Shown: piece by piece, positions 1-5,577 of the stretch | How the letters are laid out: each line of letters starts with the position of its first letter | How positions within the stretch are numbered: the stretch's first letter is position 1 | Assembly (NCBI GenBank): GCA_023250755.1 | Contig: JAHFAC010000036.1 | Location: 1 to 10,809 of the forward strand | Length of the DNA stretch: 10,809 bases | Direction of reading: 5' to 3' | Source of the DNA: Bacteriovoracaceae bacterium | GTDB lineage: Bacteria > Bdellovibrionota > UBA1018 | Notes under the pieces: generated by a model | The model's input: only the letters and a program-made list of their open reading frames with translations | Told to the model about the DNA's origin: nothing | Databases searched by the model: none | Position numbers and translations under genes: made by a program

Positions 1-327
1 ATCGGGTTTGAGCAGAGTATGATCGATCCGGGCAGCTAAAGATTCATTACCAGTGAGAATATGGGGTTGAAAGGGGCTCTCACTCGCGTGACCAATTCGA
101 TCTGCACCTTGGTGAATGAGATGCTGCCAAGAAGATCCTTCTTTTTCTGAAAGAGGAACACCTTGGGTGACAAGACGATGACGCACAGCTTCGGTAATTT
201 GATCTACTAAATTTTCTGGTAGGTCTTTTGGCCTCTGCTCCGTGCGTTGCTTCTGTAATAAATTCAAGGAGTTTTCATCAATTTTCTGAGATAGAACTTG
301 CTTACTTCCCCGCGGCTGAAACGCCAT
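1..327 (-). CDS. deoC: Deoxyribose-phosphate aldolase, N-terminal part (runs off left edge)
   Basis: This is an open frame of 109 codons read leftward from ATG at 327 to the window edge, with no stop. The last visible residues are LAARIDHTLLKPD, the N-terminal signature of DeoC, a class I aldolase that cleaves 2-deoxyribose-5-phosphate to acetaldehyde and glyceraldehyde-3-phosphate in nucleoside catabolism. The catalytic lysines lie outside the window. In compact DeoC proteins this motif lies within the first ten to twenty residues; here it is near residue 100. The extension holds a likely amphipathic helix (about residues 41-55, ENLVDQITEAVRHRL) and a segment with HQGADRIGH. I recall longer DeoC variants with a comparable GADRIG segment before the IDHTLLKP motif. 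The start is supported by AAAGGGA six bases upstream of the ATG. The gene is divergent from the secreted-protein gene at 436. Identification rests on one strong motif in a partial protein. Confidence 0.85.
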   Translation of the reverse strand, partial: MAFQPRGSKQVLSQKIDENSLNLLQKQRTEQRPKDLPENLVDQITEAVRHRLVTQGVPLSEKEGSSWQHLIHQGADRIGHASESPFQPHILTGNESLAARIDHTLLKPD

Positions 328-332
328 AATCG

Positions 333-339
333 TCCCTTT
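333..339 (-). promoter_or_regulatory. Ribosome binding site of deoC
   Basis: On the minus strand AAAGGGA lies about five to six bases before ATG at 327. This fixes the start of the partial deoC frame and so supports the long N-terminal extension being translated. Confidence 0.5.
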
Positions 340-361
340 CTTTGGGTAGTTCCTACTTTTT

Positions 362-377
362 ACTTGAAGTGTCAAGT
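362..377. promoter_or_regulatory. 16-bp hyphenated palindrome in divergent intergenic region
   Basis: ACTTGA, four bases AGTG, then TCAAGT form a perfect inverted repeat between the divergent deoC and secreted-protein genes. On the minus strand it contains TTGACA (375 to 370), a perfect -35 consensus pointing toward deoC, but I see no good -10 box at 16-18 bp spacing. It could be an operator for a dimeric regulator of deoC or of the rightward genes. That role is inferred from symmetry and position only. Confidence 0.4.
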
Positions 378-435
378 CGGATTCGTTACCTCTTGGGAAA
401 GGAAGGTTGGACATCAGAGTCTAATCTTAGTGATA

Positions 436-858
436 ATGATCTGGAGGAGAAAAAATTCCTCAGCCCCCGATTGGAAGCAAAAGATCGGGATATTGTTGCC
501 CGGTTTGGCTTTAGTAGCAGGATTACTTGCAACACCGCGCATGGCGCGAGCCAATTCGGGAAATTCTTTTTGGGAAACCATAGGCATCAGCATTGCCGTG
601 GGGACAGTTTTGGGAGCATCGACGTTGCCTTTTTACGATCAACCTGGAGAACATGTTTTGAATACGGGTTTGGGCGCCACAGCAGGTGTGCTGACCGGGG
701 TTGGAATTCTTGTTTACGGGTTATTTCAGGGTAAGTCTTCAGAGAGTCTTGAAAGTGCGGGAATTTTTCCGCCTGGCCAGCCTCTGCCCAGAAGTTGCGC
801 ATTTGTGCCTGTTCACCTAACGTCCTACTGGATGCCTTTGGTTTCTGTAACTTGGTGA
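436..858 (+). CDS. Small exported protein with glycine-rich hydrophobic segments, unknown function
   Basis: The protein has 140 residues from ATG 436. An upstream in-frame ATG at 298 would add 46 residues, but it lies inside deoC on the other strand and would bury the signal peptide. From 436 the N-terminus is a textbook Sec signal: basic residues (RRK, later KQK), a hydrophobic core around residues 17-33 and an Ala-Arg-Ala site cleaving after residue 39. The mature part has two hydrophobic, Gly-rich stretches separated by a polar turn with GASTLPFYDQPGEH, followed by a short polar tail. I recall similar STLPFY-type small proteins beside rne in Bdellovibrio-like genomes but know no function. 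The Gly spacing could suit a membrane-inserted hairpin in the envelope. No strong Shine-Dalgarno precedes the ATG; GTG at 430 is an alternative start. It ends 35 bp before rne and may share its transcript. Confidence 0.65.
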   Translation: MIWRRKNSSAPDWKQKIGILLPGLALVAGLLATPRMARANSGNSFWETIGISIAVGTVLGASTLPFYDQPGEHVLNTGLGATAGVLTGVGILVYGLFQGKSSESLESAGIFPPGQPLPRSCAFVPVHLTSYWMPLVSVTW

Positions 859-881
859 TGGACTAGCTTCTACACCGAAGT

Positions 882-888
882 GAGGAGA
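882..888 (+). promoter_or_regulatory. Ribosome binding site of rne
   Basis: GAGGAGA sits five bases before ATG 894 and is among the strongest Shine-Dalgarno matches in the window. It fixes the start of the RNase gene. The N-terminal match to the RNase E/G family (MSTELIVNAS) begins right at this Met. Confidence 0.75.
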
Positions 889-893
889 CCGCT

Positions 894-3836
894 ATGTCGA
901 CAGAATTAATCGTCAACGCATCGTTGCCAGAAACACGCATTGCCTTATTAGAGAATGGAGAGATTCAAGAGCTCTTGATTGAAAGAGCCTCTGGTAAGGG
1001 GATTGTCGGGAACATTTACAAAGGGCGTGTCACCCGAGTTCTTCCAGGAATGCAAGCAGCGTTTGTGGATATTGGCTTAGAGAAAGCTGCTTTTCTTTAT
1101 GTGGATGATGTCTATGTACATTCTGAAATTTGGGAAGAAGAAGAAGGTTCAAATGTAGAGGCGCAGGGTGGCGAAGCAGAGTTATCGGGAGAGACGGCCG
1201 ACGTAGTAAGTAGCCCCAGTGTTTCGAATGAAGCCGGGAATGAATCTCCAAAAGAATTACCAGCAGAATCACCAGAAGAATCACCAACAGAATTAGAAGA
1301 TGAATCAGAGGATGAAGGGAACTCGGGACCTGTGGCTATGGGGCCTAATGAAGAACCTAATGAAGAAGATGACCAGCCCTCTGGAACAATTGCTCCCTTG
1401 TCGCAGGGAGTTGTGGAAGTAAAAAAAGAACAAGATCCGAAAAGCGAAACGGGGATTTCAACGGATGCTCAGTCTCGAGGGGGATACGCTGGACGAAATC
1501 GGAGACCCCGTCGTGGGCGGCGTGGGGGAAAGGGCCGGCGCCGCGTACCGGGAGATTCATCAGAGCAGAGTTCTCCTGAGGTCTATCCGTCCAATTATCA
1601 AGAGCAAGTTGCATCCGAGGGGGATACGGAATCCGATCGATCTGAACTCGATGTGATGGGATCGTCTGAAAAAAATGAGGGAGAGCTATCTACCTCAGAG
1701 CGTCCACAGCGGGACGAAACTCAAGATCCAAGACAAGTTTCCAATCCAACTGAGCCGGGAGGCAAGAAGCGTCGACCGGAGTTTAAGGAACAACGGAACC
1801 GAGATCGTCGAATTCGCCCGAAGACGATTCGAACCCCTCGTGGACAAGTCAATATTCAAGATCTTCTTCAAGAAGGACAAGAGGTCCTGGTTCAAGTTGC
1901 TAAAGATCCCATTGCGACCAAGGGTGCACGTTTGACCTGTCATATCAGTTTGCCAGGGCGTCATTTAGTTTGCATGCCCACGATTGACCATGTCGGGGTT
2001 TCGCGCAGGATTGAACGTGATGATGAACGCCGCAAGCTCCGTGATTTTGTAGATCGTAATCGGCCCAGAAATATTGGTTTTATTGTGAGGACGGCGAGCG
2101 GAAAAAATCAATCTGAGCGTCGATTAAAGCAGGATATTGATTATCTAACCCGGCTCTGGACCGAGATTCGCGAAAAAGCCACCACTGTGACGGCACCATC
2201 GCTTGTTTACGAGGATCTCAATCCGATTCTCCGTGCCATTCGTGATTGGGTGACTGAGGACATAGATAAGATCATCGTGGATTCACGCTACCACTACAAT
2301 GACATCCAACGTTTTGTTTCTCACTTCATGCCTTCTCTCAAACAGAAGGTCGAACTTTATCATGGGGATATTCCGATTTTGGATGCTTACGGAATTTCTA
2401 CGGAGCTATCACGCGCCCTAGAGCGCAAAGTTTGGCTCAAGTCGGGCGGTTATATCGTCATTGATCAGGCTGAGGCATTAGTGGCGATCGATGTGAATAC
2501 CGGTCGCTATGTCGGGAAAAAGAATCTCGAAGATACAATTCTCAAGACCAATCTCGAAGCGGTTGAGGAAGTCGCTTATCAACTGAGACTTCGAAACTGT
2601 GGTGGGATTATCATTATTGATCTCATTGATATGGAAAAAGAGGAGAACAAATACCGTGTCTATCGTGCGCTTGAAGAGGCGCTGAAGAAAGATAGAGCTC
2701 GTCCCACGATCCAAAAAATTTCTGATTTAGGGTTGATTGAAATGACTCGTAAACGGACGCGTGACACGATGATCCGTACCCTCTGCGAATCTTGCACCCA
2801 TTGTGAGGGTAAGGGATTCATTAAGAGCAAGCAGACGGTAGCTTATGAAGTTTTGCGCGAAATTGAACGCGTAGGGATTGATCGAAACATCAACAAAATT
2901 CTTGTTCAAGCGCATCCTGAAGTCATCGACATCCTTGCGATTGAAGAGCGGGAGACGCTGGATCAATTGGAGCGACGTTATCGCAAGCAAGTTTATCTGC
3001 AGGCGGTGCAAGATTTTCATCCTGAGCAATTTGAAGTTAGCTCTGAAAAACGAGACAGCGCCGTTCGACCACAAGAAACAAATCGTGAGGGAAGTGGATC
3101 CAGGCCACATTCTCAGCCCCAGGGATCACGCGCTCAAGTCGCAAGCCGCGAGATTCGTATCGAGCCTGTAGTGCCCGGAGTGCCTGAAGTAAAAGAAGAG
3201 GCAAGCGATGAGGGTGAGTTCTCCACATCTGCGCCGTCTGAGGTTATTTCTCAAGAGAATGGGGACTGGGATGGCGGTGAAGAAAAAAAGTCTCCCATTA
3301 AACCAACAATTATCATTGCTCCTGTAGTCCCTGTGACCCCTCTCTCAGATTCCGAGCGAGTGGTTCCCCGCGATTCTCAGCGAGATGTTCACGATGACTC
3401 GATATCTGAAGAGGATCGCCTGGCTTTTTTGAGGGCGCAAGCTGCCCAGGATGCAGCATTAGCCCAACTGACTTCATCCCAAAGTCGAAATGGCCCGGTC
3501 GGAGGATTTCAGCGGCAGACTCGGCCTGATGGCGGGAAAAATAACCGCGGTGGCTGGCAGAATCGGGGCAAACATCGAGGACGTCGAGACCGCAATAACG
3601 GCCGCTTTAATGGCAGGAATGATCAAGTCCGCGGACCGCAATTTGGGCGCCCCCCTGTGCCTTTATCTGGGGTGCCGGTGCCACTCCCGGTTCCCAACCC
3701 TGTGAGCACTTTAGAGTCGACACCAGTTGAACCAAAAACGGGAGGCAGCCAGGTTGAGGGGGGCAACACCGGCGGAAGTGGATCTGGAGGAGATGTACCT
3801 CCTAGTTCTACGGGTTTTTCACAGCCACCGGTTTGA
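894..3836 (+). CDS. rne: Rne/Rng family endoribonuclease with large S1-domain insertion
   Basis: This 980-residue member of the RNase E/G family is a 5'-end-sensing, single-strand endonuclease acting in mRNA decay and rRNA processing. Residues 1-76 hold the RNase H-like start and the first half of the S1 domain (GNIYKGRVTRVLPGMQAAFVD). The S1 domain resumes near residue 319 (VNIQDLLQEGQEV), so about 240 residues are inserted: an acidic Glu/Ser/Pro-rich part (about 78-190), an Arg-rich patch (about 201-217), then a mixed charged linker. The 5'-sensor region and DNase I-like core follow. Asp533 (AIDVNTG) and Asp576 (IIIIDLIDM) match the magnesium ligands Asp303 and Asp346 of E. coli RNase E, with identical 43-residue spacing. 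The zinc-link cysteines are in CESCTHC (631-637). From about residue 715 the tail is low complexity, with an RGG/Asn-rich stretch (870-918) and a Pro/Gly-rich end, plausibly an RNA-binding degradosome scaffold. The catalytic core is intact. Choosing between rne and rng as the symbol is arbitrary; length and tail favour rne. Confidence 0.95.
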   Translation: MSTELIVNASLPETRIALLENGEIQELLIERASGKGIVGNIYKGRVTRVLPGMQAAFVDIGLEKAAFLYVDDVYVHSEIWEEEEGSNVEAQGGEAELSGETADVVSSPSVSNEAGNESPKELPAESPEESPTELEDESEDEGNSGPVAMGPNEEPNEEDDQPSGTIAPLSQGVVEVKKEQDPKSETGISTDAQSRGGYAGRNRRPRRGRRGGKGRRRVPGDSSEQSSPEVYPSNYQEQVASEGDTESDRSELDVMGSSEKNEGELSTSERPQRDETQDPRQVSNPTEPGGKKRRPEFKEQRNRDRRIRPKTIRTPRGQVNIQDLLQEGQEVLVQVAKDPIATKGARLTCHISLPGRHLVCMPTIDHVGVSRRIERDDERRKLRDFVDRNRPRNIGFIVRTASGKNQSERRLKQDIDYLTRLWTEIREKATTVTAPSLVYEDLNPILRAIRDWVTEDIDKIIVDSRYHYNDIQRFVSHFMPSLKQKVELYHGDIPILDAYGISTELSRALERKVWLKSGGYIVIDQAEALVAIDVNTGRYVGKKNLEDTILKTNLEAVEEVAYQLRLRNCGGIIIIDLIDMEKEENKYRVYRALEEALKKDRARPTIQKISDLGLIEMTRKRTRDTMIRTLCESCTHCEGKGFIKSKQTVAYEVLREIERVGIDRNINKILVQAHPEVIDILAIEERETLDQLERRYRKQVYLQAVQDFHPEQFEVSSEKRDSAVRPQETNREGSGSRPHSQPQGSRAQVASREIRIEPVVPGVPEVKEEASDEGEFSTSAPSEVISQENGDWDGGEEKKSPIKPTIIIAPVVPVTPLSDSERVVPRDSQRDVHDDSISEEDRLAFLRAQAAQDAALAQLTSSQSRNGPVGGFQRQTRPDGGKNNRGGWQNRGKHRGRRDRNNGRFNGRNDQVRGPQFGRPPVPLSGVPVPLPVPNPVSTLESTPVEPKTGGSQVEGGNTGGSGSGGDVPPSSTGFSQPPV

Positions 3837-3842
3837 GACGGC

Positions 3843-4847
3843 GTGACTGCTTCGACATTTCGGCTTAGAATTAAGGTGCCTCGTTCGGTTGTTGTGGATG
3901 GGCATGAAAACAGTCGCGAAGAGTTCCACTTCTGGATTTGGGATCGACTAGGACCACTGGGCCTTCTGGGAATTCATGAAGGCACCGTCTTAAGCGAAGA
4001 GGCACAAACTCGAGAATTTAACACGGAGTCGTGGACGGTAGATTCTGCTCTAGCGCCTCGTGAGCGAGATTGGATTGCTTCTCAAGAAATCGAAGACGTT
4101 GAACTTTATTTTTTGACCCAAGAAGGTGCTGTCGAAGCTCTTAATGTTTTTCGGAATATACAGGGAATCCAGCTCTCAACTTCGGTCGAAGAGCAAGTGG
4201 CTGAGGATTGGGATGCAAAGTGGAAAGCATCGTTCACTGGAGTTTCAGTCCAACCCTGTTGGTTGATTTTACCCCCTTGGGTCGAAGCCCCGAAAGCCAG
4301 GATGGAGGGTGGGACAGCGGGCACAAAGGAAATTTTGCTTCGCCTCAATCCTGGAGCTGGATTTGGCACGGGCACACATGAAACCACACAGCTTTGCCTC
4401 GAGGCTTTAGCTGGACTAGGCAAGATGGACGGATGGCATGTTTTAGATTTTGGGAGTGGTTCTGGAATTTTGTCGATCGCGGCAGCACTTTTAGGTGCCG
4501 AAGTCGATGCGGTCGAGATTGATTCGCTTGCGATTGATAATGCACGAGAAAACGCAAGCCTCAATCAGATTGAGAGTAAAATTCATTTTGCTAAAAGTCT
4601 GGGCACACCAACACAGAGATATCAACTGATCATCGCAAATATTTTAAAGCCTGTTTTGCTGGAGTTTGCACCGCAATTGGTAGAGCGATTAATGCCGGAT
4701 GGTGCGTTGATCCTTTCAGGTTTAGTGGAATCTGATGTTTCCGTCGTGGCCGGCCGGTATAGCGAGTTATTGAGTGGATGTAGCTTTAGAGTCAACTTAC
4801 TAGGCGAGTGGCGGGCGTTGCTGTGGACGTCTGATGCCTATCATTAG
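3843..4847 (+). CDS. prmA: Ribosomal protein L11 methyltransferase
   Basis: PrmA methylates several lysines and the N-terminus of ribosomal protein L11, using S-adenosylmethionine, in the cytoplasm. The 334-residue length is close to the usual 290-320. Family marks in order: the linker motif EDWDAKWKASF (111-121), the substrate-side motif GAGFGTGTHETT (161-172), SAM-binding motif I HVLDFGSGSGILSIAA (189-204), acidic motif II VDAVEID (211-217) and ANILKPVL (255-262). The usual motif I Cys (GCGSG) is Ser here, a mild change. About fifteen extra residues lie between the linker and catalytic motifs (near 140-155). The GTG start is the first possible start after the in-frame TGA of rne six bases upstream, and no Shine-Dalgarno of its own is visible. 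It therefore probably depends on ribosomes finishing rne. Confidence 0.95.
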   Translation: MTASTFRLRIKVPRSVVVDGHENSREEFHFWIWDRLGPLGLLGIHEGTVLSEEAQTREFNTESWTVDSALAPRERDWIASQEIEDVELYFLTQEGAVEALNVFRNIQGIQLSTSVEEQVAEDWDAKWKASFTGVSVQPCWLILPPWVEAPKARMEGGTAGTKEILLRLNPGAGFGTGTHETTQLCLEALAGLGKMDGWHVLDFGSGSGILSIAAALLGAEVDAVEIDSLAIDNARENASLNQIESKIHFAKSLGTPTQRYQLIIANILKPVLLEFAPQLVERLMPDGALILSGLVESDVSVVAGRYSELLSGCSFRVNLLGEWRALLWTSDAYH

Positions 4848-4854
4848 GTTTTTG

Positions 4855-4883
4855 TTGTCCAGTACACATTTTATTGTTAGAAT
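4855..4883 (+). promoter_or_regulatory. Probable sigma-70-type promoter of vapBC
   Basis: TTGTCC (4855-4860) and TAGAAT (4878-4883) are separated by exactly 17 bases, matching the -35 and -10 consensus at 4/6 and 5/6 positions. It begins just after the prmA stop and 25 bases before the vapB start, so the module can be transcribed on its own. Confidence 0.6.
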
Positions 4884-4889
4884 GGTGTA
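4863..4889. promoter_or_regulatory. Inverted repeat over the vapBC -10 box, likely autoregulatory operator
   Basis: TACACATT (4863-4870) is mirrored by AATGGTGTA (4881-4889), identical apart from one extra G, with a ten-base AT-rich centre. It spans the proposed -10 element. VapB antitoxins of this type normally bind such inverted repeats through their N-terminal DNA-binding region and repress their own operon together with VapC. The specific site is inferred. Confidence 0.5.
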
Positions 4890-4895
4890 TGAAAC

Positions 4896-4901
4896 GAGGA
4901 G
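4896..4901 (+). promoter_or_regulatory. Ribosome binding site of vapB
   Basis: GAGGAG lies six bases before ATG 4908. The toxin gene downstream has no comparable site, which would favour excess antitoxin over toxin synthesis, as is usual in these modules. Confidence 0.7.
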
Positions 4902-4907
4902 TAGTTT

Positions 4908-5111
4908 ATGGGCAGAACTAATGTGGTGATTGATGATCGACTGATTGAGCAGGTGATTGAATTAACTGGAGCAAAATCAAAGCGAGAAGCTATTGATATT
5001 TCGCTACGCAGAGTTGTGGATTATGGCATTTTTCATAAAGCACTTCGTAATGTTAAAGGTGCATTGAAATGGAAAGGTAATCTGTCTCAATGGCGCCAAA
5101 GACGCACATGA
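4908..5111 (+). CDS. vapB: VapB-family type II antitoxin
   Basis: The 67-residue protein begins GRTNVVIDDRLIEQVIELTG and continues AKSKREAID, the pattern of the small VapB antitoxin family (DUF2191 type). Residues 3-10 form the DNA-binding strand and the following helices dimerise. The C-terminal tail (about 45-67, LRNVKGALKWKGNLSQWRQRR) matches the family's toxin-binding end, where a Gly/Trp segment and basic residues wrap the PIN toxin and block its active site. It probably represses its own promoter through the inverted repeat upstream. It is full length, with the toxin gene seven bases downstream. Confidence 0.9.
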   Translation: MGRTNVVIDDRLIEQVIELTGAKSKREAIDISLRRVVDYGIFHKALRNVKGALKWKGNLSQWRQRRT

Positions 5112-5118
5112 TACGCAT

Positions 5119-5514
5119 ATGATTTTAGTCGATTCTTCCGTGTGGATTGCCTATTTTAGCCAGAAAAAATCCACTGCGGCTGATTTTCTTGATAAGAATT
5201 TAGACGATGGACAAGATGTGGTCACACTGCCTCTCATTATTACAGAAGTACTTTCTGGTTTTAGGGATGATAAGGATTTCAAGGCAGCTCATGCAGTCCT
5301 TACAAAGGTTCCCATTGTACCAATCAGCTTTGAAACTTATATTCGAGCAGCTGAGCTTTATCGAAAATTAAGAAAAAAAGGCATTACAATTCAAAGTCCG
5401 GTTGATTGTTTGATTGCTCAGGTTTGTTTGGAAATAGGGGCATCAATTTTTTCTTTAGATAAAGATTTTAATAAAATCAGCCTAAATACCTCACTTCAGT
5501 TAGTGGTGCGCTAG
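5119..5514 (+). CDS. vapC: VapC-family PIN-domain ribonuclease toxin
   Basis: The 131-residue single PIN domain is the usual VapC length. The magnesium-binding acidic residues are all present: Asp5 (ILVDSSVWIAYF), Glu43 (LIITEVLSGF), Asp96 (SPVDCLIA) and Asp114/Asp116 (FSLDKDF). VapC toxins cleave tRNA or rRNA at specific sites and stop growth when the antitoxin is lost; the RNA target cannot be told from sequence. ATG 5119 follows the vapB stop by seven bases without a clear Shine-Dalgarno, so translation is likely coupled to vapB. An ATG overlapping the vapB stop (5108) is in another frame. The gene is convergent with the membrane-protein operon and noticeably AT-rich. Confidence 0.9.
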   Translation: MILVDSSVWIAYFSQKKSTAADFLDKNLDDGQDVVTLPLIITEVLSGFRDDKDFKAAHAVLTKVPIVPISFETYIRAAELYRKLRKKGITIQSPVDCLIAQVCLEIGASIFSLDKDFNKISLNTSLQLVVR

Positions 5515-5577
5515 AGGGATGAAGATAATGATTTGTGGGCAGTCTGATGTAGTTGATGCCCTTAAGAATTTGCTTCT

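Noticed and set aside
298..435. In-frame upstream extension of the small secreted protein from ATG 298
   Set aside because: It overlaps the start of deoC on the other strand, has no Shine-Dalgarno, and would place 46 unrelated residues before a complete signal peptide.
407..438. TTGGAC...GATAAT considered as a promoter of the secreted-protein gene
   Set aside because: The spacing is 17-19 bases depending on the -10 chosen, and the best -10 overlaps the ATG at 436, so it could not drive that start.
342..734. 130-codon plus-strand frame overlapping the secreted-protein gene
   Set aside because: It is a frame shadow of the secreted-protein gene, with no domain, hydrophobic pattern or start signal of its own.
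1255..1310. Short tandem-like repeat (CAGAATCACCAGAAGAATCACCA) in rne, considered as a minisatellite
   Set aside because: The units are too short and degenerate; this is low-complexity Glu/Ser/Pro coding sequence in the S1 insertion.
2727..3110. 127-codon antisense frame inside rne
   Set aside because: The plus strand here encodes conserved RNase E/G sequence (zinc-link region), and the antisense translation has no recognisable motif.
4106..4564. 152-codon antisense frame inside prmA
   Set aside because: It lies opposite the conserved SAM-binding motifs; its Ser/Ala/Pro-rich composition is typical of an antisense shadow.
5537..5561. GGGCA...TGCCC hairpin between convergent vapC and the membrane operon, considered as a terminator
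   Set aside because: The stem has only five pairs with a 15-base loop, and no T-run follows on either strand.
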